From the NCBI RefSeq assembly GCF_001641285.1, contig NZ_CP014841.1, positions 620,001 through 684,000 on the forward strand: a stretch of 64,000 bases of DNA, read 5' to 3'. The position numbers and the translations under genes were made by a program. The notes beneath the pieces were generated by a model. It was not told where the DNA came from. It did not search any database and saw only the letters and a list, made by a program, of their open reading frames with translations. The DNA comes from Dyella thiooxydans (GTDB lineage: Bacteria; Pseudomonadota; Gammaproteobacteria; Xanthomonadales; Rhodanobacteraceae). Positions within the stretch are counted from its first letter, which is position 1; each line of letters opens with the position of its first letter. Positions 12,868 through 23,492 of the stretch are shown piece by piece.

Positions 12868-13317
12868 ATGAGCAACCGCAATCCGACGCACTGGAGTGCC
12901 ACCCGCATGTTCCCGGAGGAGGTGCGCCAGGCCTTCGACCGTCTGTTCCAGAACGAGGAAGGCGACGCATCCAACGTGGTCACCAGCCAGTGGGCGCCGC
13001 GCGTGGATATCCGCGAAGACGAGCAGCGCTTCGTGATCCTGGCCGATATTCCGGGCGTGGATCCGGCGCAGATCGAGGTGAGCATGGACAAGGGCATCCT
13101 GACCATCAAGGGCGAACGCCAGGCAGTGAACGGCGAGGGGGGCAAGTACACCCGGGTCGAGCGCGCGCATGGCGTGTTCCACCGTCGCTTCACCCTGCCG
13201 GACAGCGCCGATGCCGAGGGCATCACCGCCACCGGCAAGTTCGGCGTGCTGGAGATTGCCATCCCCAAGAAGCCGCTGGCCACGCCGCGTCGCATCACCA
13301 TCAACGCGGCCGGGTAA
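12868..13317 (+). CDS. Small heat-shock protein, Hsp20/alpha-crystallin family
   Basis: The protein is 149 aa, an ATP-independent holdase that binds unfolding proteins as oligomers. The alpha-crystallin domain spans about residues 43-140, with WAPRVDIREDEQRFVILADIPGV at its start, KGILTIKGER in the middle and the conserved GVL motif in FGVLEIAIPKK near the end. ATG at 12868 is preceded by GAGGAG at 12856-12861. A CTTGAA at 12793-12798 could be the -35 of a heat-shock sigma promoter, but the matching -10 is poor, so that is only a suggestion. A dnaJ-type gene follows, which supports a joint heat-shock role. Confidence 0.95.
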   Translation: MSNRNPTHWSATRMFPEEVRQAFDRLFQNEEGDASNVVTSQWAPRVDIREDEQRFVILADIPGVDPAQIEVSMDKGILTIKGERQAVNGEGGKYTRVERAHGVFHRRFTLPDSADAEGITATGKFGVLEIAIPKKPLATPRRITINAAG

Positions 13318-13331
13318 GCTTGTGGTCCATG

Positions 13332-13363
13332 GGATCGTGGCAGGCGCCGGCCTGCCACGATCC
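13332..13363 (+). repeat. Perfect 14-bp inverted repeat between hsp20 and cbpA/dnaJ-like gene
   Basis: GGATCGTGGCAGGC at 13332-13345 is the exact reverse complement of 13350-13363, with loop GCCG. No T run follows on either strand, so it looks more like an mRNA-stabilising or processing hairpin within a chaperone operon than a terminator. Confidence 0.6.
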
Positions 13364-13390
13364 AGTGACGTATCGGTCGGGGGAAGGTGA

Positions 13391-14284
13391 GTGGAGTTCA
13401 AAGACTATTACGACATCCTGGGCGTGAAGCCCGATGCCAGCGAGGCGGATATCAAGGCCGCCTACCGCAAGCTGGCGCGGCAGTACCACCCGGACAAGAA
13501 CAAGGAACCGGGCGCCGAGGAGAAGTTCAAGGCCGTCAACGAGGCCAACGAGGTGCTGCGCGACAAGGAGAAGCGCCGCGCCTACGACCAGGTGCGTGCC
13601 GGCGGCTACCGCGGCGGCGAGCAGTTCCGTCCGCCACCGGGTTTCGGCCAGGGCTTCGATTTCGGCGAGGGCGGCGGCGAAGGCGACTTCAGCGACTTCT
13701 TCGAGAGCCTGTTCGGTCGCGGTGGTGGGCATCGGGGCCAGCCACGGGCGCGGCGCGGTCGCGACGTGCAGGCGCAGGTGCAGATCGACCTGCAGACCGC
13801 GTTCGATGGCGGCCGCACCCGGGTGGCGCTGCATGACAGCCACGGCCACGAGCGCGTGCTCGAGGTGAAGATCCCGGCCGGCATCCAGCCGGGGCAGGTG
13901 ATCCGCCTGTCCGGGCAGGGCCACGCCGGCTCCGCCGGCGGACCCAGCGGCGACCTGCTGCTGGAGGTGGCGATCCGCGACGATGCCCGCTTCAAGCTCG
14001 ACGGCCGCAACGTGCTGCACGTGCTGCCGATCACTCCGTGGGAAGCGGCGCTGGGCGCCACGGTGCCGGTGCCTACGCTCGGAGGTGCGGTCGACCTGCG
14101 GATCCCCGCCGGCTCGCAGTCCGGTCGCAAGCTGCGTCTGAAGGGGCGCGGCATGCCGGGGGCGCATCCGGGGGATCAGCTGGTGGAGCTGTCCATCCGC
14201 ACGCCGCCGGCAGAGGACGACAAGCAGCGCAAGGCCTATGAGGCCCTGCAGAAGCATTTCGCGGACTACAACCCGCGCAGCTGA
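13391..14284 (+). CDS. cbpA: CbpA-type DnaJ co-chaperone (no zinc finger)
   Basis: The protein is 297 aa and stimulates DnaK ATPase through its N-terminal J domain (residues 5-70), which has the essential HPD motif at 33-35. A Gly/Phe-rich linker follows (about 75-120, with [21 protein letters not shown]), then two substrate-binding beta domains (about 130-280). The Cys-rich zinc-finger repeats of true DnaJ are absent, so this is a class B / CbpA-like protein. The start is GTG at 13391 after GGGGAAGGTGA. No cbpM-like modulator gene follows. Downstream transcription is likely to stop near the hairpin at about 14310-14335 (GGCGCC repeats). Confidence 0.93.
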   Translation: MEFKDYYDILGVKPDASEADIKAAYRKLARQYHPDKNKEPGAEEKFKAVNEANEVLRDKEKRRAYDQVRAGGYRGGEQFRPPPGFGQGFDFGEGGGEGDFSDFFESLFGRGGGHRGQPRARRGRDVQAQVQIDLQTAFDGGRTRVALHDSHGHERVLEVKIPAGIQPGQVIRLSGQGHAGSAGGPSGDLLLEVAIRDDARFKLDGRNVLHVLPITPWEAALGATVPVPTLGGAVDLRIPAGSQSGRKLRLKGRGMPGAHPGDQLVELSIRTPPAEDDKQRKAYEALQKHFADYNPRS

Positions 14285-14353
14285 TCCGTTTTCGGAGCGA
14301 GATAGCAGAACGGCGCCCTGGGGCGCCGTTCTCATGTCCGGAAGCGGAAAAGC

Positions 14354-14719
14354 TCAGCCCGGCAGCAGCTCGGTCAGCGTGGCAACCAGCTCGTCTTCCT
14401 TGATCGGCTTGGTCACGTAGGCCTTGGCGCCCTGGCGCATGCCCCAGACCTTGTCGGTCTCCTGGTCCTTGGTGGTCACCAGCACCACCGGGATGTGCGC
14501 CGTGGTCGGGTCCTTGCTGATCGTGCGAGTGGCCTGGAACCCGTTGAGGTTCGGCATGACCACGTCCATCAGGATCAGGTCGGGCAGTTCGCGCTTGGCG
14601 GCTTCCACGCCGGCGGCACCGTCCTCGGCGGTGAGGGCCTCGTGGCCAAGCTTCTCCACGACGCGTTTGAGACCGAGCAGCTGCGACGGGGAGTCGTCGA
14701 CGATGAGGATGCGGGCCAT
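14354..14719 (-). CDS. pilH: Single-domain response regulator, PilH-like
   Basis: The protein is 121 aa and consists only of a CheY-like receiver domain. Acidic pocket residues Asp8/Asp9, the phospho-acceptor Asp52 (LILMDVVMPN) and Lys in VTKPI are all present. The stretch VVLVTTKDQETDKVWGMRQGAKAYVTKPI closely resembles PilH of type IV pilus chemosensory (Chp) systems, where PilH acts with PilG in twitching control. Start ATG at 14719. No pilG, pilI, pilJ or chpA gene is next to it in this window, so it is an orphan here, and the pilH name rests on the motif alone. Confidence 0.85.
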   Translation of the reverse strand: MARILIVDDSPSQLLGLKRVVEKLGHEALTAEDGAAGVEAAKRELPDLILMDVVMPNLNGFQATRTISKDPTTAHIPVVLVTTKDQETDKVWGMRQGAKAYVTKPIKEDELVATLTELLPG

Positions 14720-14798
14720 AAGGTGGGGATCCCTTGTTCGAAGTGAATGGATTCTAAGGCGCGCCCGACGCGCTTCCAAGTCGAGGCGGCGATTGGAG

Positions 14799-15800
14799 TC
14801 AAGTGTCGGCGTGGCGCACGATGGTACGGCCAAAGGAGCCGCCGGCGAGCATGGCGGGGAACACCCCGGGCAGTTCCTCCAGCGTGACTTCGCGCGTGGC
14901 GATGCGATCCAGGTGCAGCGGCTTCCACGGGGCGGCCAGGTGCTCCCAGACGCGCAGGCGCTGGTCCCGCGCGGTTCCGGCGGACGCAACGCCCAGCAGG
15001 TTCACGCCGCGGATGATGAACGGCATCACGGTGCTCTCGAAGCCGATGCCGCCGGCATTGCCACACAGCGCCACGTTGCCATAGGGGGCGATCAGCGGCA
15101 GCAGGCCGGCGAGCATCGCTCCGCCGACGTTGTCCAGCGCGCCGCCGAAACGGGCAGAGTCCATCGGTTTGCCGCTGAATGCCAGTTCGTGGCGGTCCAG
15201 GCACTGCGCTGCACCGAGCTGGCGCAGAAAATCGAAATGGTCGGCCTTGCCGCTGATCGCGTGGACTTCGAAGCCGGCGCGGCTGTAGATGTCGATCGCC
15301 AGCATGCCCACGCCGCCGGTGGCACCGGTCACGGCGAGCGGGCCCTGTTCCGGGATCTGGCGGTTGTCGAGCATCTGCAGCAGGCCCAGCGCAGCGGTGA
15401 AGCCGGCGGTGCCGAGGATCATGCTCTCGCGCAGCGAGAGGCCGTCGGGCAGGGGAATCGTCCAGCGAGCGTCCAGCCGCACGTATTCGCCGTAGCCGCC
15501 GTCGCGCGTCTCGGACAGGCCGGAGCCGGTGCACAGCACGGCGTCGCCCTCCCGGAACGCCGGATCGGTCGAGGCGACCACGTGGCCGGCGACGTCGATG
15601 CCGCCGTTGAGCGGGAACTGGCGCAGGATCCGCCCCTTGCCGCTACCTGCCAGTGCGTCCTTGTAGTTGACCGAGGAGTAGGCCGCCTTGACCAGCACTT
15701 CGCCGGGCGAGAGATCGCCGCTGTCCATGGCTTCGATGCCGGCACGGTAGCCGGCATCGTCCTGGCGGATGCGAAAGGCGCGGAAAGCGGTCATCGGCAT
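14799..15800 (-). CDS. acuI: Medium-chain oxidoreductase, YhdH/AcuI family (acrylyl-CoA reductase)
   Basis: The protein is 333 aa, an NADPH-dependent zinc-free member of the medium-chain dehydrogenase/reductase family. The Rossmann motif is TGATGGVGMLAIDIYSRAG (about residues 160-178). The N-terminal substrate domain has SSVNYKDALAGSGKGRI and FPLNGGIDVAGHV, both typical of YhdH/AcuI, which reduce acryloyl-CoA and detoxify acrylate. Two ATG codons (15800 and 15794) are possible; the first gives MPMTAFRAF. It lies nine bases after the LOG-family gene on the same strand, so the two are likely co-transcribed, but a functional link is not evident. Confidence 0.9.
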   Translation of the reverse strand: MPMTAFRAFRIRQDDAGYRAGIEAMDSGDLSPGEVLVKAAYSSVNYKDALAGSGKGRILRQFPLNGGIDVAGHVVASTDPAFREGDAVLCTGSGLSETRDGGYGEYVRLDARWTIPLPDGLSLRESMILGTAGFTAALGLLQMLDNRQIPEQGPLAVTGATGGVGMLAIDIYSRAGFEVHAISGKADHFDFLRQLGAAQCLDRHELAFSGKPMDSARFGGALDNVGGAMLAGLLPLIAPYGNVALCGNAGGIGFESTVMPFIIRGVNLLGVASAGTARDQRLRVWEHLAAPWKPLHLDRIATREVTLEELPGVFPAMLAGGSFGRTIVRHADT

Positions 15801-15809
15801 GTCCTCGGA

Positions 15810-16406
15810 TCAGGCCCGGATGCTGGCCGGGCCGATTACGCGGGCGGCCTGGCCGCCGTCGTAGTCGACCATCCAGTCGAACAGATCGGGCATCGAAGAG
15901 CCGAACCATACACTGTCACGCTGCCCCGGTTGAACGAAGCCCTCGTCGACCATGTGGGTCATCAACGTCTTCAGCCCGGCGTAGTAATCGCGCACGTCCA
16001 GGAATGCGCAGGGATAACGGTGCAGGCCGAGCTGTGCCCAGGTGAGCATCTCGAACATCTCGTCCATGGTGCCGAAGCCGCCGGGCAGGGCGACGAACGC
16101 ATCGGACAGCTCGTACATGCGGGTCTTGCGCTGGTGCATCGTCTCGACCACCACCAGCTCGGTCAGGCCGGTGTGCGCGACCTCCTTTTCGACCAGCTGG
16201 CGCGGGATCACGCCCACCACCTTGCCGCCAGCGGCCAGTACCGCATCGGCCACCGTGCCCATCAGGCCGACCTTGCCGCCGCCGTAGACCAGAGCGATCC
16301 CGCGCCGGGCCAGTTCCATGCCGAAGTCGCGCGCCAGCGCGAGGTAGGCCGGGTCGTTGCCGTTGGCGGAGCCGCAGTAGACGCAGAGAGAGGTGATGTG
16401 GGGCAT
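15810..16406 (-). CDS. LOG-family nucleoside 5'-monophosphate phosphoribohydrolase (TIGR00730-like)
   Basis: The protein is 198 aa. The LOG fold motif PGGFGTMDEMFEM (about residues 108-120) and the upstream YGGGKVGLMGTVADA (about 41-55) are diagnostic of this family, which cleaves nucleoside monophosphates to base plus ribose-5-phosphate; plant-like members release cytokinins from riboside 5'-monophosphates. The conserved catalytic residues Arg (in MHQRKTRMYELSDAFVALPG) and Glu (in GTMDE) are visible. ATG at 16406 is the start that gives MPHITSLCVYCGS, a standard N-terminus. The upstream region is occupied by a GA-rich repeated sequence rather than a clear promoter. Confidence 0.93.
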   Translation of the reverse strand: MPHITSLCVYCGSANGNDPAYLALARDFGMELARRGIALVYGGGKVGLMGTVADAVLAAGGKVVGVIPRQLVEKEVAHTGLTELVVVETMHQRKTRMYELSDAFVALPGGFGTMDEMFEMLTWAQLGLHRYPCAFLDVRDYYAGLKTLMTHMVDEGFVQPGQRDSVWFGSSMPDLFDWMVDYDGGQAARVIGPASIRA

Positions 16407-16413
16407 GGGGGTG

Positions 16414-16557
16414 AGGAGTGAGTGCAGAGAAGTGAGAAGTGAGAGGTGTGGTGCGAGGCAGCAGGTTGATCGTGGCGATGAGGAAGGGATCAGGGGATAG
16501 GGAGAAAAGAGTGAGCCGGCTTTGGCTTTTCTCTCACTCCTCTCTTCACTCACTCCT
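16414..16557. repeat. Imperfect inverted pair of GAGTGAG-type repeats
   Basis: A left arm (16414-16445) built of AGTGAG units is matched by a right arm in inverted orientation (16531-16557). Both begin AGGAGTGAGTG when read outward-in, and the left arm carries one additional AGTGA unit. About 85 bases of purine-rich sequence separate them. Similar AGTGAG clusters may be dispersed intergenic repeats; I could not search for copies. Confidence 0.5.
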
Positions 16558-16597
16558 GAAAAGATGCGGCCCGCCCATGTCGCCACGAGCGGGCCGC
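16558..16597 (-). terminator. Intrinsic terminator of the sucAB-lpdA operon
   Basis: Read on the minus strand, GCGGCCCGC (16597-16589) pairs with GCGGGCCGC (16574-16566) across a 14-base loop and is followed by ATCTTTTC. It sits 19 bases after the lpdA stop. Confidence 0.7.
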
Positions 16598-16615
16598 GAT
16601 GTGTCATCCGGGCGA

Positions 16616-18148
<1,533 letters not shown>

Positions 18149-18199
18149 TATCAGAGCGTCGTGCCTATGGCATGTGAGCGGGGGCGCTCAGATGCGCGC

Positions 18200-19399
18200 T
18201 CAAATGCCGAGCAGCATCCGCTGCGGGTTCTCGAGCTGGTTCTTGATGTCGACCAGGAACAGCACCGCATCCTTGCCATCGATGATGCGATGGTCGTACG
18301 ACAGCGCCAGGTACATCATCGGCGCGGCGATCACCTGGCCGTTCTCCACCACCGGACGCTCCTTGATGGTGTGCATGCCCAGGATCGCGCTCTGCGGCGG
18401 GTTCACGATCGGCGTGGACAGCAGCGAACCGAAGGTGCCGCCATTGGTGATGGTGAAGGTGCCGCCCTGCAGGTCGTCCAGGCCCAGCTTGCCGTCGCGC
18501 GCCTTCTTGGCGTAGCCGGCGATGCCCTTCTCAACGTCGGCGAAGCTCATGTCCTGCACGTCGCGCAGCACCGGCGTCACCAGGCCCTTGTCGGTGGACA
18601 CGGCGATCGAGATGTCCTGGTAGCCGTGGTAGATGATGTCGTTGCTGTCCACCGAGGCGTTGATCACCGGGTGGCGCTTGAGCGCCTCGGCCGCGGCCTT
18701 CACGAAGAAGCTCATGAAGCCGAGCTTGATGCCGTTCGCCTTCTCGAACGACTCGCCCAGCGTCTTGCGCATCTTCACCACCTCGGCCAGGTTCACCTCG
18801 TTGAACGAGGTCAGCATGGCGATCGAGTTCTTCGACTGCATCAGGCGCTCGGCGATGCGGGCGCGGATGCGGGTCATCGGCACGCGCTCTTCCGGGCGGG
18901 CACCCGGGGTCGGCTTCGCGGCCGGCGCGGCGGCCGGGGCGCTGCCTCCCTTGGCGTAATTGACCAGGTCTTCCTTGGTCACGCGGCCGTCGCGGCCGGT
19001 GCCGGCGACCCTGGAAGGGTCGATGTGCTCTTCCTCGGCGACGCGGCGGCCGGCGGGGGACAGGTCCTCGGTGCCCTTGCCGGAGGTCGCGGGGGCGGCG
19101 GCCGGGGCGGGCGCTGCCGCCTTCGGCGCTTCCGCCGCCGGGGCCGGAGCGGCAGCAACAGCGCCTTCCTCGATGATCGCGATCACCTGTTCGCTGTTCA
19201 CCGTGTCGCCTTCGGCGTGGCGGATCTCCTTGAGCACGCCGTCGACGGTGGCGGGCACCTCGAGCACGACCTTGTCGGTCTCGAGATCGACCAGGTTCTC
19301 GTCGCGCTTGACCGCGTCGCCCACCTTCTTGTGCCAGGTCGCGATGGTGGCGTCGGAGACGGACTCGGGAAGAACGGGGACTTTGACTTCGATGGACAT
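18200..19399 (-). CDS. sucB: Dihydrolipoyllysine succinyltransferase, E2 of 2-oxoglutarate dehydrogenase
   Basis: E2 carries the lipoyl arm and transfers the succinyl group to CoA. The protein is 399 aa. Domains in order: lipoyl domain (1-75) with the lipoylated Lys in ETDKVVLEV, an Ala/Pro-rich linker (about 78-110), the E1/E3-binding domain (about 112-150, [32 protein letters not shown]), a second Ala/Pro linker, and the catalytic core (about 170-399) ending in [15 protein letters not shown] with the catalytic His and Asp. The start at 19399 gives [18 protein letters not shown], the normal N-terminus. It lies 81 bases after sucA. Confidence 0.97.
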   Translation of the reverse strand: MSIEVKVPVLPESVSDATIATWHKKVGDAVKRDENLVDLETDKVVLEVPATVDGVLKEIRHAEGDTVNSEQVIAIIEEGAVAAAPAPAAEAPKAAAPAPAAAPATSGKGTEDLSPAGRRVAEEEHIDPSRVAGTGRDGRVTKEDLVNYAKGGSAPAAAPAAKPTPGARPEERVPMTRIRARIAERLMQSKNSIAMLTSFNEVNLAEVVKMRKTLGESFEKANGIKLGFMSFFVKAAAEALKRHPVINASVDSNDIIYHGYQDISIAVSTDKGLVTPVLRDVQDMSFADVEKGIAGYAKKARDGKLGLDDLQGGTFTITNGGTFGSLLSTPIVNPPQSAILGMHTIKERPVVENGQVIAAPMMYLALSYDHRIIDGKDAVLFLVDIKNQLENPQRMLLGI

Positions 19400-19480
19400 C
19401 ACAGGGTCCTTGCTGGGGTTGGCACCCGTCCGTGGGTGCAGGAGCAAAGCGGCCGTCCCGGCCACGCTATTCGGAATAGG

Positions 19481-22315
19481 TTACTCGGCCGAATGATCGG
19501 TGCCGATCGGGGCGACCAGCGCCTGCTCGACCAGTGCCGCCTGTTCGGCGTTGTGCTCGTTGAGGTGGCCGGCGGCCGGTGCCGCCGAGCGCGCGCGGCC
19601 GGCATACGACAGCGTGTGCTTCGGACCGATGCAGGCCTGCAGGTGGTGGCGGATCTGGAACCAGGCGCCCTGGTTCATCGGCTCCTCCTGGCACCAGATC
19701 ACCTCCTTGGTGGCGCTGAAGCGGGCCAGCTCGGCCGACACTTCCGGACGCGGGAACGGATACAACTGCTCCACGCGCACCAGCGCCACGTCCTCGAGAC
19801 CGCGCTTCTCGGCTTCCTCGAGCAGGTCGTAGTAGACCTTGCCCGCGCAAAGCACCACGCGCTTGACCTTCTTCACCGGCAGCTCGCGATGTTCGCCCAG
19901 CACCAGCTGGAACGAACCGTTGGCCAGCTCGTCCAGCGTGGAAACGGCCAGCTTGTGGCGCAGCAGCGACTTCGGCGTCATCACGATCAGCGGCTTGCGC
20001 ACCGGGCGCAGCATCTGGCGGCGGATCATGTGGAAGTCCTGCGCCGGGGTGGTCGGCACGCAGACCTGCATGTTGTTCACCGCGCACAGCTGCAGGAAGC
20101 GTTCGAGACGGGCGGAGGAGTGCTCCGGGCCCTGGCCCTCGTAGCCGTGCGGCAGGTACAGCGCCAGGCCGCACAGCCGGTTCCACTTCGACTCGCCGGA
20201 GCTGATGAACTGGTCGATCACCACCTGGGCGCCATTGGCGAAGTCGCCGAACTGACCTTCCCAGATGTGCAGCGTGTCGGGATCGGTGGTCGAGTGGCCG
20301 TACTCGAAGGCCATCACCGCCTCCTCACTGAGCAGCGAGTCGATCACCTCGACGTTGGCGCCGTCGCGGAGGGTGGCCAGCGGCATGTAGGTGTGACCGT
20401 CCTTCTGGTCGTGCAGCACCGCGTGGCGATGGAAGAACGTGCCGCGGCCGGAGTCCTGGCCGACCAGGCGCAGGTTGCTGCCGCCATCGATCAGGGTGGC
20501 GTAGGCGAGGTTCTCGGCGAAGCCCCAGTCGGCCGGCTGCTCGCCGGCGGCCATCTTGCGGCGGTCGTCGTAGATCTTGTTCACGCGCGACTGCAGGGTC
20601 AGGTCGCCCGGCAGGTCGAGGATGCGGTGGGCCAGCTCCACCAGCTTCTTCTTCGGTACGGTGGTATCGGCCGGAGTGTCGAGCGAGTTGTTGGTGAAGC
20701 GGGCCCAGTCGATTTCCAGGTCGCGCACCGGCGTCGGGTTGAACTCGGCCAGCGGCGCACCGGCCTCGAGCCGGTCGCGGTAGGCGTCCAGGCGCTTCTG
20801 GCCGTCGCCCTCGTCGATCACGCCTTCCTTCTGCAGCGCCTGGGCGTACAGGTCGCGGGTGGTCGGGCGCTTGCGGATGATCTGGTACATCAGCGGCTGG
20901 GTGGCCGCCGGCTCGTCGGCCTCGTTGTGGCCGTGGCGGCGGTAGCACACCACGTCGATGACCACGTCCTTGCGGAAGGTCTTGCGGAACTCGTAGGCCA
21001 GGCGGGTGACCTCGATCACCGCTTCCGGGTCGTCGCCGTTCACGTGGAACACCGGCGCGTTGACCATCTTGGCCAGGTCGGTGCAGTACATCGTGGAGCG
21101 GGCGTCCTGCGGGTTGGAGGTGGTGAAGCCGACCTGGTTGTTGACCACCACGTGCAGGGTGCCGCCGATCCTGAAGCCGCGGGCCTGCGACATGTTGAAC
21201 AGTTCCATGTTCACGCCCTGGCCGGCCAGCGCCGCGTCGCCATGCACCAGTACCGCCATCGACTGGTTGTGCTCGGTGTCGTGGCGGCGCAGCTGGCGCG
21301 CGTGCACGGAGCCGGCCACCACCGGGTTGACGATCTCCAGGTGCGACGGATTGAACGCCAGCGCCACGTGCACGCCGCCCTTGGGCGTCTTCAGGTCGGA
21401 CGAGAAGCCCATGTGGTACTTCACGTCACCGGAATAGGACGGGTCGTCGATGTGCTCGAACTTGCCCTCGAACTCGTCGAAAAGGGTCTTCGGCGGCTTG
21501 CCGAGGATGTTGACCAGCACGTTGAGGCGGCCGCGGTGGGCCATGCCGATCACCAGCTCCTTGATGCCGTTGTCGCCGGCCATGCGCACGACGTCGTCGA
21601 CCAGCGGGATCAGGCTGTCGCCGCCTTCCAGCGAGAAGCGCTTCTGGCCGACGTACTTGGTGTGCAGGTAGCGCTCCAGGCCCTCGGTGGCAGTGAGCAC
21701 GTCGAGCAGGTGGCTCTTTTCGGACTTGTCGAGGCCGGCACTGCCGTTGGCCTGCTCCAGGCGGGAGTAGATCCAGTTCCGCTGGGCGTGATCGGAGATG
21801 TACATGAACTCGGCGCCGATGGTGCCGGTGTACACCTTCTTCAGGCGCGCCCAGAGGTCGCGCAGCTTCATGCGGTGGCCACCGCCGGCATAGGTGCCGC
21901 AGTCGAACTCGGTGTCCAGGTCGGCCTCGCTCAGGCCGTGGAAGGCCAGGCCGAGGTCCGGGGCGTCCATCTTCTGGGCCAGGCCCAGCGGGTCGAGATC
22001 GGCGCCGAGGTGACCGCGCGAGCGGTAGGCGGTGAGCAGTCGAAGCACGCCGGCCTGCTTGCGCGCATGGGCGTCGTCGACCGTGGCGACGGCACTGCGA
22101 CGCTGCTTTTGCGCGGACTCAATACGCGCAATGGCCGCGGTGTGGGAGACATCTCCCGACGCGCGGCCATTGAAGGTCTGGAAGTAGCTGTTCCACTCGG
22201 CGGGCACGGAGCCCGGATCGCTCAGCCACGCCTCGTAAAGTGCTTCGACATAATCGGCGTTGCCGCCTGCGAGTTGAGAGGACTCGAAGAACTCGCGAAT
22301 CAGGTTTGTGCTCAC
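19481..22315 (-). CDS. sucA: 2-oxoglutarate dehydrogenase E1 component
   Basis: E1 decarboxylates 2-oxoglutarate using thiamine diphosphate and passes succinyl to the lipoyl group of SucB. The protein is 944 aa, close to the usual 930-945. The ThDP-binding region includes GMAHRGRLNVLVNILGKP (about 260-277) and VHVNGDDPEAV; the C-terminal transketolase-like region has EYGHSTTDPDTLHIWEGQFGDFANGAQ. The N-terminus with EFFESSQLAGGNADYVEALYEAW is the segment that binds the E2/E3 partners. The start is taken as GTG at 22315; an in-frame ATG 21 codons upstream lacks support. The operon sucA-sucB-lpdA is driven by a good promoter at about 22390-22420. Confidence 0.97.
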   Translation of the reverse strand: MSTNLIREFFESSQLAGGNADYVEALYEAWLSDPGSVPAEWNSYFQTFNGRASGDVSHTAAIARIESAQKQRRSAVATVDDAHARKQAGVLRLLTAYRSRGHLGADLDPLGLAQKMDAPDLGLAFHGLSEADLDTEFDCGTYAGGGHRMKLRDLWARLKKVYTGTIGAEFMYISDHAQRNWIYSRLEQANGSAGLDKSEKSHLLDVLTATEGLERYLHTKYVGQKRFSLEGGDSLIPLVDDVVRMAGDNGIKELVIGMAHRGRLNVLVNILGKPPKTLFDEFEGKFEHIDDPSYSGDVKYHMGFSSDLKTPKGGVHVALAFNPSHLEIVNPVVAGSVHARQLRRHDTEHNQSMAVLVHGDAALAGQGVNMELFNMSQARGFRIGGTLHVVVNNQVGFTTSNPQDARSTMYCTDLAKMVNAPVFHVNGDDPEAVIEVTRLAYEFRKTFRKDVVIDVVCYRRHGHNEADEPAATQPLMYQIIRKRPTTRDLYAQALQKEGVIDEGDGQKRLDAYRDRLEAGAPLAEFNPTPVRDLEIDWARFTNNSLDTPADTTVPKKKLVELAHRILDLPGDLTLQSRVNKIYDDRRKMAAGEQPADWGFAENLAYATLIDGGSNLRLVGQDSGRGTFFHRHAVLHDQKDGHTYMPLATLRDGANVEVIDSLLSEEAVMAFEYGHSTTDPDTLHIWEGQFGDFANGAQVVIDQFISSGESKWNRLCGLALYLPHGYEGQGPEHSSARLERFLQLCAVNNMQVCVPTTPAQDFHMIRRQMLRPVRKPLIVMTPKSLLRHKLAVSTLDELANGSFQLVLGEHRELPVKKVKRVVLCAGKVYYDLLEEAEKRGLEDVALVRVEQLYPFPRPEVSAELARFSATKEVIWCQEEPMNQGAWFQIRHHLQACIGPKHTLSYAGRARSAAPAAGHLNEHNAEQAALVEQALVAPIGTDHSAE

Positions 22316-22389
22316 GTGACCACCGGTTGGGGGGAGGGTGCCGTCGACGCTGCCCGTGGCGCAGCGGAGGGCTGGCAAAAATCTTGTTA

Positions 22390-22420
22390 ATTATAGCGCC
22401 GGGCTGCTGCGTCGCGACAA
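22390..22420 (-). promoter_or_regulatory. Promoter of the sucA-sucB-lpdA operon
   Basis: On the minus strand a perfect -10 TATAAT (22395-22390) follows a -35 like TTGTCG (22420-22415) with a 19-base spacer. The start of transcription would be near 22383, giving a leader of about 68 bases before the GTG start of sucA. Confidence 0.65.
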
Positions 22421-22541
22421 CCCGGGCGTGGGGTTGGACGATGGTCTATGCAAGGGGGCGGACCGCCCCGATCGCCGGCCGGGCGGGACTTGTGCCGGAA
22501 CCGCGGCCCGGATCGGGCGGTCCCGCTCGTTCAGCCACCGT

Positions 22542-23492
22542 CTAGAGCCCAAGCGCGAGCAGTTCGGTAGCCGGCACCGAGCGCTCCCAGACCTCGTCGA
22601 ACTGCTGCATCAGCGGCGCCTGCCCGGCACGGTCGTGGCGCGAAGCCCGACCCTGCGGGCGATCGTGGTCGGGCAGGAACAGGTAGCCACCGGCATCGTT
22701 GAGCAGCCAGCCGGCGCGATTGGCCAGGTCCACCTCCTCCACCGGGCGACGGATCTGGATCACGCTGGAGAGGCGCTGCGCCAGAGCGACCAGCCGGTGT
22801 CCGTCGCGCAGGGCAGCCCCGGTGTCGTGCAGCAGGATACGGATGCGGGCACCGCGACCGGAGGTGGCGATGCGGCGGAGCTCGGCCAGCTCCCCGGGGC
22901 TGGTGTAGTGCTCGCCGTCCAGTCGCGGCAGGTGGATCGCCAGCATATGGCGCGCATCGGCGAGCAGCAGGCGCCGGGTGGCGTCCACCGAGGCTCGATC
23001 CTCGGCCGGCATCAGGCCCGGGTCGCGGGCGGGGCGCGCGTCTGCGGAGGTGGGTGCCAGCGCGCGGCGTAGCGGCTGGTGCATGCGCCCCGCCGCTTCG
23101 AACAATTCTCCGGCCGGTACGAAGCCTTGCCGGGCGTAGAAAGGCGCCAGTTCCACCGGGGCGTCCAGTCGCAACTCGTCCCAGCCGAAGCTGCTTGCCC
23201 GCTCGATCAGCTGGCGCAGCAGGGCGGTGCCGACCCCGTGACGCTGCCAGGTGGGCAATACCGCGACGCGGCTGATCCGCTGGTCCGGCGTGAGCCGGGC
23301 GGCGCCGATCGGGCAGTCGGCATCGTCACGGGCGATCAGGTGAAGGGCCTGCGGATCGCCGTCGTCGAACTCCCACGCGGCCGGCAAACCCAGCCCATCG
23401 ATCAGCACCATCCGGCGCAGCTGACGGACTGCCTCGCGGTCGCCATCACGGGCCCAGTCGGCACTGACGACGTGGAAGTTCTCGAGCTTCAC
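22542..23492 (-). CDS. GNAT-family N-acetyltransferase with an extra C-terminal domain
   Basis: The protein is 316 aa. Residues about 1-150 are a GNAT fold, with the acetyl-CoA loop in VAVLPTWQRHGVGTALLRQLI (Q/RxxGxG/A pattern RHGVGT) and LDAPVELAPFYARQGFVPAG typical of the C-terminal GNAT strand. Residues about 165-316 form a second domain (ADARHMLAIHLPRLDGEHYT, IRILLHDTGAALRDGHRLVALAQ) of the kind described as DUF7931 after GNAT domains; its function is unknown to me. The GTG start overlaps the stop of the upstream oxygenase gene by four bases (GTGA), so the two are translationally coupled. The acetylation target is unknown. Confidence 0.85.
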   Translation of the reverse strand: MKLENFHVVSADWARDGDREAVRQLRRMVLIDGLGLPAAWEFDDGDPQALHLIARDDADCPIGAARLTPDQRISRVAVLPTWQRHGVGTALLRQLIERASSFGWDELRLDAPVELAPFYARQGFVPAGELFEAAGRMHQPLRRALAPTSADARPARDPGLMPAEDRASVDATRRLLLADARHMLAIHLPRLDGEHYTSPGELAELRRIATSGRGARIRILLHDTGAALRDGHRLVALAQRLSSVIQIRRPVEEVDLANRAGWLLNDAGGYLFLPDHDRPQGRASRHDRAGQAPLMQQFDEVWERSVPATELLALGL

